From Acidobacteriota bacterium (GTDB lineage Bacteria > Acidobacteriota > Holophagae > Thermotomaculales > Thermotomaculaceae), in NCBI GenBank assembly GCA_027038695.1, contig JALWHA010000243.1, forward strand, positions 1 through 27,868: DNA of 27,868 bases. Direction: 5' to 3'. Below, one piece after another: positions 8,718 through 16,679 of the stretch. Below the pieces are notes generated by a model, which ran no database searches, was not told where the DNA came from, and was given only the letters and a program-made list of their open reading frames with translations. Every line of letters begins with the position of its first letter. Positions within the stretch are counted from its first letter, which is position 1. Made by a program: the position numbers and the translations under genes.

Positions 8718-9677
8718 ATGAGACATGCTCCCCTTAAGGTTTTCGCGGGAAATTCTAATCCATCTCTTGCAGAAAACATAGCATTGTATTTAAAAGAGGA
8801 AGTGGGTGTAGGTTTGGGGGATATCGAGCTGGAGAGGTTCTCTGACGGTGAAATTTCTTGTCATATTAAAGAGAATGTGAGAGGAACCGATGTTTTTGTG
8901 ATTCAGTCAACCTGCAACCCGGCAAATGATAATTTAATGGAATTACTTATTATGCTTGATACTCTCAAGAGGGCAAGTGCTGTAAGGATAACTGCGGTAA
9001 TGCCTTATTTCGGGTATGCAAGGCAGGATAGGAAACATAAACCGAGGGTTCCTATTAGCGCAAAATTAGTGGCCGATCTGCTTGAAACTGCAGGTGCTAA
9101 TAGGATTATCTCAATGGATTTACACGCTAACCAGATTCAGGGATTTTTTGATATCCCGGTTGACCACTTATATGCTTCCGCAGTTTTTATTCCCCATTTC
9201 AGGAATATGGAGTTTGAAAATTTATGCATTGTTTCTCCCGATGCAGGAGGGGCTGAAAGGGCAAGGGCTTACTCTAAAAGGTTAGACGCAAGTTTGGTTC
9301 TTGTAGATAAGAGAAGGGAAAAGGCAAATGAGGCTGAAGTTATGAATGTTGTAGGCGATGTGAAAGATAAAGATGTCATTATTGTTGATGATATTATAGA
9401 CACTGCCGGTACTCTTGTGAAAACTGCCAGAGCTTTAAAAGAAAGGGGTGCTTTAAGGATTTTTGCCGCGGCGTCTCACGGTGTTTTGTCAGGGGTTGCA
9501 ATGGGTAGAATTGAAGAATCATGCCTTGAAAAAATATTTATTACCGATTCTATTCCCTTTGATAAATCTAAGGATAAAAAAGATAAAGTAGAGGTGCTAT
9601 CGGTTGCTAAACTCTTCGGAGAAGCGATAAAGAGGGCACACGAAGAAACTTCTATAAGCTCGTTATTTATCGATTAA
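8718..9677 (+). CDS. prs: Ribose-phosphate pyrophosphokinase (PRPP synthetase)
   Basis: 319 residues, the normal length for class I enzymes. It makes PRPP from ribose 5-phosphate and ATP for purine, pyrimidine, NAD, His and Trp synthesis in the cytosol. Visible motifs are the N-terminal phosphoribosyltransferase fold (VFAGNSNP), YFGYARQDRK in the flexible ATP loop, DLHANQIQGFFDIPVDHL, SPDAGG, the KRRE segment, and the PRPP-binding loop VDDIIDTAGT at about residues 220-230. The ribosome site is weak (AAGAGAG-like). It lies between tRNA-Gln and rplY, and the gap to the rplY start is 17 bases. Confidence 0.97.
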   Translation: MRHAPLKVFAGNSNPSLAENIALYLKEEVGVGLGDIELERFSDGEISCHIKENVRGTDVFVIQSTCNPANDNLMELLIMLDTLKRASAVRITAVMPYFGYARQDRKHKPRVPISAKLVADLLETAGANRIISMDLHANQIQGFFDIPVDHLYASAVFIPHFRNMEFENLCIVSPDAGGAERARAYSKRLDASLVLVDKRREKANEAEVMNVVGDVKDKDVIIVDDIIDTAGTLVKTARALKERGALRIFAAASHGVLSGVAMGRIEESCLEKIFITDSIPFDKSKDKKDKVEVLSVAKLFGEAIKRAHEETSISSLFID

Positions 9678-9694
9678 AAAATATGGAGGATACT

Positions 9695-10330
9695 ATGCAT
9701 CAGGATTTTATTGAAGTTCAGCCAAGGGAAAGATTGGGCAAAAATGCCAACAGAAGGCTTAGAGAACAGGGATACATTCCGGGGATTGTATACGGTGGAG
9801 ATAGGGGTCCGGTTCCTATAGCCATTAAGGAAAGGGATGTTTGGGATATGCTTCATGCTGAAACTGGAGAAAATACAGTAAGGCTTTTAAAACTTGCAGG
9901 TACTGACAAGCAAAGGCATGTTATGGTAAAAGATTACCAGATGGACCCTGTTTCAAGAAAACTTATTCATGCTGATTTTATGAGAGTAGATGTTGAACAG
10001 ATTGTTGAAGTTAGTGTTCCCATTGAGATTAAAGGGACTGCTTACGGAGTTAAAAACGAAGGCGGTATGCTTGATTTAATTAAAAGAGAAATTGAATTAA
10101 AAGCAAAGGTTCTTGAGATTCCTAAAGTTATTGAAATTGACGTGTCTGGTTTACATTTAAACGACTCAATAAGAGTAAAAGATATAAACGTTGAAAATGT
10201 TGAGTTTGTTGACGCTCCGGATACCGTAATTGTCAAAGTTGAACCTATTAAGACTCATGACCTTGAGGTTTCTGAAGAAGAGGAAGTGGAACCTGAACTC
10301 ATTTCCAAAGGAAAGAAAGAAGAAGAATAA
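9695..10330 (+). CDS. rplY: 50S ribosomal protein L25, Ctc type
   Basis: 211 residues from ATG 9695, chosen because GGAGG (9685-9689) is 5 bases upstream; the ATG at 9683 would swallow that site. The N-terminal L25 domain binds 5S rRNA (residues about 1-95: QPRERLGKNANRRLREQGYIPGIVYG). A C-terminal TL5/Ctc beta domain follows (about 100-185: GTAYGVKNEGGMLDLIKREIELK, SGLHLNDSIRVKDI). The tail is highly acidic with runs of Glu. The two-domain Ctc form differs from the short E. coli L25. The pairing with pth just downstream is widespread. Confidence 0.95.
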   Translation: MHQDFIEVQPRERLGKNANRRLREQGYIPGIVYGGDRGPVPIAIKERDVWDMLHAETGENTVRLLKLAGTDKQRHVMVKDYQMDPVSRKLIHADFMRVDVEQIVEVSVPIEIKGTAYGVKNEGGMLDLIKREIELKAKVLEIPKVIEIDVSGLHLNDSIRVKDINVENVEFVDAPDTVIVKVEPIKTHDLEVSEEEEVEPELISKGKKEEE

Positions 10331-10338
10331 ATCAATAA

Positions 10339-10911
10339 ATGATTGTTTTAACTGGTCTGGGGAATCCGGGATTGAAGTATGCCTTTACCAGGCACAATCT
10401 CGGATTTCTTTTTTTAAATTTCCTCTGTGATAAATGGAACTTAAATTGTAATTTTAAAAAAAAATTTGATTATTACTATGATATAATCTCTTTCTGTAAT
10501 CAGGATATGATCTTTATTAAACCGGATACTTTTATGAATTTAAGCGGAATTGCAGTTAAAGAGGTGGTAAATTATTATAAGTTGAATGAGGATTCACTCA
10601 TAGTTTGTCATGATGATAAAGACCTGGATTGCGGAGACGTGAGATTTAAAAAAGGCGGAGGTGCTGGAGGACACAACGGTTTGAAACATATTATTTCAGG
10701 TCTAGGAACAAACAATTTTTTCAGGATAAGGTTTGGAATTAAAACGGAAAGGTTATCTCGTGTTCCTTTGTCCGCTTTTGTATTGGAAAAATTTACCGAA
10801 GATGAAGAATTAAAGTATGTAAAAGCCTTTGAAAAAGCCGCTAATGGTTTGGAAATATTGTTGTGTAAAAAGGATATCAATGAGGCTATAAAGTTTGTAA
10901 ATACAAAATAA
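10339..10911 (+). CDS. pth: Peptidyl-tRNA hydrolase
   Basis: 190 residues, the usual size. It releases tRNA from peptidyl-tRNA that has dropped off ribosomes. All key residues can be placed: Asn9 in GLGNPG, catalytic His19 in TRHN, Asn67 in FMNLSG, Asp92 in CHDDKDL, and Asn113 in GGHNGLK. These correspond to E. coli N10, H20, N68, D93 and N114. There is no clear ribosome site before the ATG, which lies 8 bases after the rplY stop, so translation probably depends on coupling to rplY. Confidence 0.96.
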   Translation: MIVLTGLGNPGLKYAFTRHNLGFLFLNFLCDKWNLNCNFKKKFDYYYDIISFCNQDMIFIKPDTFMNLSGIAVKEVVNYYKLNEDSLIVCHDDKDLDCGDVRFKKGGGAGGHNGLKHIISGLGTNNFFRIRFGIKTERLSRVPLSAFVLEKFTEDEELKYVKAFEKAANGLEILLCKKDINEAIKFVNTK

Positions 10912-10930
10912 TTTTAGGAGGGTAGTTTCA

Positions 10931-12970
10931 ATGTCTAATTATTTACTCTATTCAATTCCTGTTGCCGGTATTCTGGCTCTAATCTTTGCATTTTTCAAAA
11001 CATCCTGGATTTCCAAGCAACCTGACGGTGACGAAACAATGAGGGAAATTGCATCCCATATCAGGGAAGGCGCAATGGCTTTTTTAAGCAGAGAGTATAA
11101 GGTACTTTCAATTTTTGTTATAGTTGTGGCAGCGCTTCTTGTTATAGGTAATTTCTCCAATTCTCAAAGCAGTCCTCTTGTTGCATTGTCTTTTGTAATC
11201 GGTGCAAGTTGCTCTGCTCTTGCAGGTTATTTCGGAATGAAGGTTGCAACCCTCTCAAACGTAAGAGCGACAAATGCAGCAAAAGAAAGCGGAATTGTGA
11301 AGGCTCTTGATGTTGCTTTTTCAGGCGGTACCGTTATGGGTATGGCCGTTGTTGGTTTAGGTGTTTTAGGCTTGAGTGTGCTCTTTATTGTTTATATAAA
11401 AGTCTTCGGTTATGATTTTCAAAACCATCAGGTTCTTGAGAAGATTTTAACAGTTTTAAGTGGTTTTTCATTAGGTGCTTCTTCTATTGCTTTATTTGCG
11501 AGAGTTGGAGGCGGTATTTACACCAAAGCTGCTGATGTAGGAGCAGACCTTGTAGGTAAGGTAGAAGCTGGAATTCCTGAAGACGACCCGAGAAACCCGG
11601 CCGTTATTGCAGATAATGTCGGTGACAACGTAGGTGACGTTGCGGGAATGGGGGCAGACCTTTTTGAATCTTATGTAGGTGCAATTATCGGTTCAATGGT
11701 TTTAGGTGCCGCTAAGTCGAATAACCCGTTTAATTACACTATCTTACCGCTTGTGCTTGCTGGGGTAGGGATCGTTGTTTCAATTATAGGTACATTCTTT
11801 GTTAAAACAAAAGAAGGTGGAAACCCTCAGGCTGCCTTGAATACAGGGACATTCGGTGCGGGAATATTTATGGCGATTTTCTCGTATTTTATAATCAAAT
11901 ACTTTATTCCGTCACAGGCCGTAAATATTTTCATCGCCGTTATTGCAGGGCTTGCAGGAGGAATTGCCATAGGCTTGTTAACCGAGCATTATACTGCAGA
12001 ATCTAAAAAACACGCACAGTCTATTGCTAAAGATTCTCAAACAGGTCCAGCTACAAATATTATTTCAGGTTTGGCTGTGGGTATGAGGTCAACAGCATGG
12101 CCTATTGTTGTTCTTGCAATTGCCATTATTGTGGCTTTTAAGTTTGCGGGACTTTACGGAATTGCAATTGCAGCTTTAGGTATGCTTGCGACAACAGGCA
12201 TTCAGCTTGCTGTTGACGCTTACGGCCCGATTGCGGATAATGCGGGCGGTATTGCCGAAATGTCTCACGCAGGTAAAGATGTCAGATCTATTACGGATAA
12301 ACTTGACGCGGTAGGAAATACAACTGCCGCTATAGGTAAAGGTTTTGCCATAGGCTCTGCGGCATTAACCGCACTTGCACTTTTTAATGCTTTTATGCAT
12401 ACTGCACACGTTAAATCTATAGATGTAAGTAATCCTTATGTTATGGCAGGCTTATTTATAGGCGCAATGATGCCTTTCCTTTTCTCTTCAATGGCTATGA
12501 AGGCTGTCGGTAACGCAGCATTTGATATGATTGAAGAGGTTAGAAGGCAGTTTAAAGAGATTAAGGGTTTGCTTGAAGGAAAAGAAGGGGTTAAGGCTGA
12601 TTATGCAAGATGTGTAGATATTTCAACAGCGGCTGCTATCAAAAGGATGATTGTTCCCGGGCTTTTAGCAATTGTTGTTCCTGTTGTTTTTGGTTTTATC
12701 AACAAAGAACTTCTTGGCGGTTTGCTTGCCGGTGTTACGGTTTCAGGTGTTGTGCTAGCTATTTTTATGGCTAATGCAGGCGGTGCATGGGATAACGCTA
12801 AAAAGTTTATTGAAACAGGGGAATTCGGAGGCAAAGGCTCCGATGCACACAAGGCGGCTGTTGTAGGTGATACCGTGGGAGACCCGTTTAAAGATACAGC
12901 AGGACCTTCTTTAAATATTTTAATTAAGTTAATGAGTGTGGTTGCGCTTGTAATTGCGCCTTTGCTTTGA
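10931..12970 (+). CDS. hppA: Membrane pyrophosphatase, K+-dependent, probably Na+-pumping
   Basis: 679 residues, very hydrophobic, matching the 15-17 helix membrane pyrophosphatase family that couples PPi hydrolysis to H+ or Na+ export. Catalytic motifs are present: DVGADLVGKVEAGIPEDDPR with DNVGDNVGD, a second motif DAYGPIADNAGGIAEM, and GDTVGDPFKDTAGPSLN near the C-terminus. Residue 466 in GNTTAAIGKG is Ala, the mark of K+-dependent enzymes; K+-independent ones have Lys. Glu246 in DLFESY fits the helix 6 Glu position of Na+-PPases such as Thermotoga maritima. Plant-type H+-PPases carry that Glu one helical turn later. Ion specificity is therefore inferred as Na+ or dual. AGGAGGG precedes the ATG, 19 bases after pth. 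Confidence 0.94.
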   Translation: MSNYLLYSIPVAGILALIFAFFKTSWISKQPDGDETMREIASHIREGAMAFLSREYKVLSIFVIVVAALLVIGNFSNSQSSPLVALSFVIGASCSALAGYFGMKVATLSNVRATNAAKESGIVKALDVAFSGGTVMGMAVVGLGVLGLSVLFIVYIKVFGYDFQNHQVLEKILTVLSGFSLGASSIALFARVGGGIYTKAADVGADLVGKVEAGIPEDDPRNPAVIADNVGDNVGDVAGMGADLFESYVGAIIGSMVLGAAKSNNPFNYTILPLVLAGVGIVVSIIGTFFVKTKEGGNPQAALNTGTFGAGIFMAIFSYFIIKYFIPSQAVNIFIAVIAGLAGGIAIGLLTEHYTAESKKHAQSIAKDSQTGPATNIISGLAVGMRSTAWPIVVLAIAIIVAFKFAGLYGIAIAALGMLATTGIQLAVDAYGPIADNAGGIAEMSHAGKDVRSITDKLDAVGNTTAAIGKGFAIGSAALTALALFNAFMHTAHVKSIDVSNPYVMAGLFIGAMMPFLFSSMAMKAVGNAAFDMIEEVRRQFKEIKGLLEGKEGVKADYARCVDISTAAAIKRMIVPGLLAIVVPVVFGFINKELLGGLLAGVTVSGVVLAIFMANAGGAWDNAKKFIETGEFGGKGSDAHKAAVVGDTVGDPFKDTAGPSLNILIKLMSVVALVIAPLL

Positions 12971-12976
12971 TATAAT
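12948..12976 (+). promoter_or_regulatory. Candidate promoter for rpsF operon, inside hppA end
   Basis: TTGTAA (12948-12953), 17 bases, then a perfect TATAAT (12971-12976) starting right after the hppA stop codon. Transcription would begin near 12983, just before the hairpin at 12990-13013, giving a leader of about 59 bases for rpsF. The -35 is four of six and the -10 is perfect. Confidence 0.5.
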
Positions 12977-12989
12977 GCTTTGAATCCTT

Positions 12990-13013
12990 GGGGATAGCCC
13001 TGGTGCTATCCCC
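12990..13013 (+). terminator. 9-bp hairpin between hppA and rpsF (terminator or leader structure)
   Basis: GGGGATAGC (12990-12998) and GCTATCCCC (13005-13013) pair perfectly around the six-base loop CCTGGT. It is followed by TTTAATAAAA, a short and interrupted T stretch. It may be a weak or partial terminator for the upstream operon. It may instead be a 5' leader element of the rpsF transcript if the promoter at 12948-12976 is used. Confidence 0.6.
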
Positions 13014-13041
13014 TTTAATAAAAACCATAAGGAGGAATTGG

Positions 13042-13443
13042 ATGTCTGTTTATGAAACGCTATTTATCGCTATGCCTTCCATGACGGGAGAGGAAGTAGA
13101 GAAACTTGTTGAAAAAGTGACCTCTACCGTTGAAAGCCAGGGCGGTAAAATTAGAAAAGTTGACAATTGGGGTAAAAAAGTACTTGCGTATCCTATCAAA
13201 AAGGTAACCGAAGGTATTTACGTATTAGTTGAATTTGAAATGGAAAAAAATAAGGTTAGTGAGCTTGACAGAAGAATGAAGTTGGACGAGAATATTTTAA
13301 GGCATATTATAGTTAATCTTGACCATGATTTAAAGTTAAAGGCAAGGGAAGAGAAGAAAAGAGCTAAAAAGGCTAAAAGGCGTAATAAAGAAGAAGTTAT
13401 TGAAGAACCCAAAGAAGAAGTAAAAGTTGAGGAAGGAGAATAA
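13042..13443 (+). CDS. rpsF: 30S ribosomal protein S6
   Basis: 133 residues from ATG 13042, with GGAGG at 13031-13035. A longer frame from 12988 would cover the hairpin and is rejected. The S6 ferredoxin-like fold covers residues 1-95: VYETLFIAMP, GGKIRKVDNWGKKVLAYPIKKVTEGIYVLVEFE, LDENILRHIIV. A charged tail alternates basic and Glu-rich runs. S6 pairs with S18, encoded 2 bases downstream, in the small-subunit platform. Many bacteria carry an S6:S18-binding leader that controls this operon; the hairpin upstream is a possible but unproven counterpart. Confidence 0.97.
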   Translation: MSVYETLFIAMPSMTGEEVEKLVEKVTSTVESQGGKIRKVDNWGKKVLAYPIKKVTEGIYVLVEFEMEKNKVSELDRRMKLDENILRHIIVNLDHDLKLKAREEKKRAKKAKRRNKEEVIEEPKEEVKVEEGE

Positions 13444-13445
13444 TC

Positions 13446-13688
13446 ATGGCAAATCCTAATTCAAGAAAAAGATACTTTGTGAAAAAGAAAAAATATTGCA
13501 AATTCTGTGCTCAGGGTATAGAGGTGATTGACTACAAAGATGTTGATACTTTAAAAAATTACCTTCTTGAGGGTGCGATGATTTCACCGAGAAGGGCTAC
13601 AGGTACCTGCCCTAAACATCAGAGAAGGTTAACAAGGGCGATTAAAAGGGCAAGAACCATGGCTCTTTTGCCTTTTGTTACCCAATAA
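13446..13688 (+). CDS. rpsR: 30S ribosomal protein S18, zinc-binding form
   Basis: 80 residues. The conserved core DYKDVDTLKNYLLEGAMISPRRATGTC-PKHQRRLTRAIKRAR and the C-terminal ALLPFV identify S18. Cys18-x2-Cys21 and Cys55-x2-His58 form a CxxC/CxxH zinc site, so this is the C+ version of the protein. Bacteria with zinc-responsive paralogues also carry a C- copy, and none is seen here. It follows rpsF by 2 bases, and its stop codon overlaps the ATG of the next gene by one base. Confidence 0.97.
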   Translation: MANPNSRKRYFVKKKKYCKFCAQGIEVIDYKDVDTLKNYLLEGAMISPRRATGTCPKHQRRLTRAIKRARTMALLPFVTQ

Positions 13689-14569
13689 TGAAACAAGAAG
13701 CTAAAGATTATTTAAAATTTTTAGTTGTTTTAATTATTTTAAATTTATCAGGGCCGCTGGCAGTTTTTTTGCCGCTGCCCTTTTTTATTTATAAGGATAA
13801 ATTTTCATTCAAGAGTTTATTCTTTCTATCTTTTATTCCTATTTTTGTACTTTTTCCTTTTTTGCCTGACAAATTGTCTGTTTTTGCTTCTTTGCTTCAC
13901 TACGGTAGTCTTGTTATTCCCTCTTTGTTTATTATTTATTTATTTCGTTTCAAAAACCTGTCCCCTTTTTACAGATTATTGTTCCCGTCTCTATCTATCC
14001 TGCTTTTCGTAGTTGGGTTAAATTATTTTGCGAATTCAATTTTAGGGGACAACATTTTTTATGTGATGTTTGAACAATTCTTTAAAGCAAGTAATTTGTC
14101 TAACGATGATTTGACATATATTAAAAATGTTTTTCATTATGCAGGGTACGGACTTATTTTTCTCTCCGAAGCTATGTTTTTTTTATTTAACGCAGTTTTT
14201 TTTCCTAAAATAAGCGGGGTTTTAAGAGATTTCGTAACTTACAAAGTGGATGTTTTTACGGTGGTTTTTACAGTTTTTTTTATATTAAGTGTTAATGTTT
14301 TATGGATAACTGGCAATCTTTCAGGTTTTATTTTGCAGTTTGCGGCTACTATTTCACTCTTTCTTTTTTTTATTTTTTTTGTTCAGGGTTTGTCAATTTA
14401 CATGTATTTTTTAGATAAAGTATTTGTTTCCGGTTTTGCTAAAGCAGTCTCCCTTGTGCTAATATTTTTCTATCCCTTGCCTGTCATTGTGGCATTGGCC
14501 GGGATTTTAGATTTTTGGATTGATTTCAGGGCAAGATTAAAAAATATAGGCGGAGGTAAAGTTGTATAA
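13688..14569 (+). CDS. DUF2232 (YybS-like) integral membrane protein
   Basis: 293 residues, Phe/Leu-rich, with about 7-8 predicted membrane segments. The C-terminal pattern FFVQGLSIYMYFLDK followed by PLPVIVALAGILDFWIDFR matches the DUF2232/YybS family, which is regularly encoded next to rpsR (often rpsR-DUF2232-rplI). Its function is not established. The ATG overlaps the rpsR stop (TAATG), so the genes are translationally coupled. Here rplI does not follow; two glycosyltransferases do. Confidence 0.85.
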   Translation: MKQEAKDYLKFLVVLIILNLSGPLAVFLPLPFFIYKDKFSFKSLFFLSFIPIFVLFPFLPDKLSVFASLLHYGSLVIPSLFIIYLFRFKNLSPFYRLLFPSLSILLFVVGLNYFANSILGDNIFYVMFEQFFKASNLSNDDLTYIKNVFHYAGYGLIFLSEAMFFLFNAVFFPKISGVLRDFVTYKVDVFTVVFTVFFILSVNVLWITGNLSGFILQFAATISLFLFFIFFVQGLSIYMYFLDKVFVSGFAKAVSLVLIFFYPLPVIVALAGILDFWIDFRARLKNIGGGKVV

Positions 14570-15236
14570 GGGTCAGACTATTACCGTTGTTATCCCTTGT
14601 TTAAACGAAGAAGACGCTATAGGCAAGGTTCTTGACGAAGTGCCTGAGTTTGTTGATGATGTTATAGTTGTTGACAATAATTCGGAAGACAGGACGGCTG
14701 AGATTGCCGAAAGTAAGGGGGCAACCGTAATTAGAGAATTTCAAAGGGGTTACGGAAGGGCGTATAAAACCGGTTTCTCAAAAGCAAAGGGGGACATAAT
14801 TGTTACTTTGGACGGAGACCATTCCTATCCTATAAAGGATTTAAAGAGGCTTCTTGATACCTTTTTTGATTTTGATGTTGATTTTCTTTCATGTTGCAGG
14901 TTTCCCGTTATGAATGCTGACGCTATGTCTTTTAAGCATTGGATAGGGAATCAGGTGTTATCCCTTGTGATGGCTGTGTTATATAAGACGCCAATAGAGG
15001 ATTCTCAATCGGGAATGTGGGTTTTTAAAAGAAAGATTTTGCCTTTAATGAGGTTACGCAGTGACGGAATGGCTTTTTCCGAAGAGATAAAAATAGAAGC
15101 GATTAGAAATGAAAGTATTACTTTTAAAGAAGAACATATTAAATATTCGGCAAGAAAAGGCGAAATAAAATTAAGGCCGTGGAGAGACGGGTTTGTAAAC
15201 CTTTTTTTCCTTTTTAGAAAAAGGCTTTTTCCCTGA
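14562..15236 (+). CDS. Family 2 glycosyltransferase, dolichol-phosphate-mannose-synthase-like
   Basis: 224 residues. The start is TTG at 14562 with GGAGG at 14552-14556, and it overlaps the DUF2232 gene by 8 bases. The GT-A fold is clear: TVVIPCLNEEDAIGKVLDEV, VIVVDNNSEDRTAEIA, GYGRAYKTGF-KAKGDIIVTLDGDHSYP with the DGD nucleotide-metal motif, and DSQSGMWVF in the acceptor region. There are no membrane helices at the C-terminus, unlike the longer polyprenyl-phosphate transferases. It probably adds a sugar to a lipid carrier or cell-surface acceptor; donor and acceptor cannot be read from sequence. Confidence 0.9.
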   Translation: MYKGQTITVVIPCLNEEDAIGKVLDEVPEFVDDVIVVDNNSEDRTAEIAESKGATVIREFQRGYGRAYKTGFSKAKGDIIVTLDGDHSYPIKDLKRLLDTFFDFDVDFLSCCRFPVMNADAMSFKHWIGNQVLSLVMAVLYKTPIEDSQSGMWVFKRKILPLMRLRSDGMAFSEEIKIEAIRNESITFKEEHIKYSARKGEIKLRPWRDGFVNLFFLFRKRLFP

Positions 15237-15238
15237 TA

Positions 15239-16261
15239 ATGCCTGAAATATCTGTTATTATAGTCAATTACAACGGAGAAAAGTATTTAAAAAACTGTAT
15301 CAATTCCCTTTTGAATCAAACTATAAATAATTTTGAAATTATTGTGGTTGATAACAACTCAACAGATTACTCCGTTGATTACCTGAAAAATATTAATGAT
15401 GAAAAAATCAAAACCCTGTTTTTAGATAAGAATTACGGTTTCGGTGTCGGAAATAATAGGGGTTTTGAAATTGCAAAAGGGAAATTTATAGTAATTTTAA
15501 ACAACGATACCGAAGTAAAAGAGGATTTTCTTGAGAATTTGATTAAACCTTTTAAAAAAGACGAAAGAATCGGAATGGTTGCACCTTTAATTCTTTTTAA
15601 ATATAGCCCGGATACAATTGATAAAGCGGGCGGGCATTTGATCTATTTTGACGGATTAAATAGGGGCAGAGGATGTCAGGAAAAGGTTAGCGAAAAGTAT
15701 TTGATTCCCGGGTACACTTTAATTCCTGACGGTTGCGCTGCTTGTTTTAAAAGGGACCTGATAGAAAAATACGGTTTTTTTGATGAGGATTTTTTCCTTT
15801 ACGGGGAGGATACCGATTTAGGTTTAAGGTATTTGCGTGCGGGATACAGGTGTTACTATGAGCCTGAGGCAGTTGTTTATCATATGCATTCTGCAACGGC
15901 GGGGGAATATAGTAAATTAAAGGCATACTATGTTGAGAGAAATAGGGTATTTGTTTTAATAAAAAACTTTCCTTTGTTGTGTGTTTTATTTTCCCCCCTT
16001 CTTACTTTTTTAAGGTATTTTTTTCAAGGAGTTTCGGTTTTTTTAAAAAAAGGAAGCGCAGGGGAGTTTACTAAAGAATTCGGGGCTGTTGACTTGTTGA
16101 AGATTTTAATTAAATCTAATTTTGACGCTCTAAAGTTATTACCTAAATTTTGGGGAAAGAGAAAGAAAATAGATACATTTTTTAAAGTAGGAAGTGTCGC
16201 TTTCTGTAAAAAAGTTTGGGCTTTTTTTCTTTCCCCTGTTGAATTGGCTTTTAAAAAATAA
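15239..16261 (+). CDS. Family 2 glycosyltransferase, rhamnosyltransferase-like
   Basis: 340 residues, 2 bases after the previous glycosyltransferase. The GT-A domain spans about 1-230: SVIIVNYNGEKYLKNCINSLL, VVDNNSTDYS, NYGFGVGNNRGFEIAKG, ILNNDTEV as the metal-binding motif, PDGCAACFKRDL, and FFLYGEDTDLGLRYLRAGY with the ED catalytic-base region. A C-terminal hydrophobic stretch (about 245-275) suggests membrane attachment. Its pattern is that of rhamnosyl/galactofuranosyl-type GT2 enzymes. That would fit the dTDP-rhamnose genes rfbA/rfbC at 23.6-25.0 kb, but the sugar is an inference. Confidence 0.9.
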   Translation: MPEISVIIVNYNGEKYLKNCINSLLNQTINNFEIIVVDNNSTDYSVDYLKNINDEKIKTLFLDKNYGFGVGNNRGFEIAKGKFIVILNNDTEVKEDFLENLIKPFKKDERIGMVAPLILFKYSPDTIDKAGGHLIYFDGLNRGRGCQEKVSEKYLIPGYTLIPDGCAACFKRDLIEKYGFFDEDFFLYGEDTDLGLRYLRAGYRCYYEPEAVVYHMHSATAGEYSKLKAYYVERNRVFVLIKNFPLLCVLFSPLLTFLRYFFQGVSVFLKKGSAGEFTKEFGAVDLLKILIKSNFDALKLLPKFWGKRKKIDTFFKVGSVAFCKKVWAFFLSPVELAFKK

Positions 16262-16286
16262 TAAAATTTATTAATAAGGTGAAAAT

Positions 16287-16679
16287 ATGAAAGATTCTGA
16301 AAAAAATGAGATTGCGGTAGAAAAAATAGTGGTGATTGTTTTAAACATAATCAATCCTTTTTTCCTGATAATTGTAATGATTTTAATCAAAGATAGAATT
16401 CATTCTTTAGTAGGCGAAGATGTTACGTTAGGTATCGGTTATATTTTTAGCGGTTTTTCCTTGCTATTGCCTTTTTTTCTTAGAAAGATTTATATTGGAA
16501 TGAAGAATAAAAAACAGGCTGAAATGGTGATCTATATTTTGTATAACATTCCTATGATCTTCGGCTTTATATACTTTCTTTTGGGAGGAACTTTAAGGTA
16601 TTCAATAGGCTTTGGTGTGGTAACTGTAGGTTATTTTCTTTTTGCCGGGAAATTTATATTCGGAGAGGAAAATGAGTAA
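16287..16679 (+). CDS. Small membrane protein, unknown
   Basis: 130 residues with four likely membrane helices (about 13-34, 47-69, 78-98 and 104-123) and short charged loops. No family is recognised. The start ATG has AAGGTGA about 5 bases upstream. Its last 8 bases overlap the ATG of the ABC substrate-binding lipoprotein gene, so the two are probably translationally coupled and the protein may be an accessory to the transporter. That link rests only on gene position. Confidence 0.7.
   Translation: MKDSEKNEIAVEKIVVIVLNIINPFFLIIVMILIKDRIHSLVGEDVTLGIGYIFSGFSLLLPFFLRKIYIGMKNKKQAEMVIYILYNIPMIFGFIYFLLGGTLRYSIGFGVVTVGYFLFAGKFIFGEENE

Noticed and set aside
12990..13013. Known S6:S18-binding leader motif
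   Set aside because: The conserved CCG bulge of that motif is not visible in this simple hairpin, so I keep it as an unnamed hairpin.
12988..13041. N-terminal extension of S6 from an upstream GTG-type start
   Set aside because: It would translate through the 9-bp hairpin and the rpsF ribosome site, and adds residues unlike S6.
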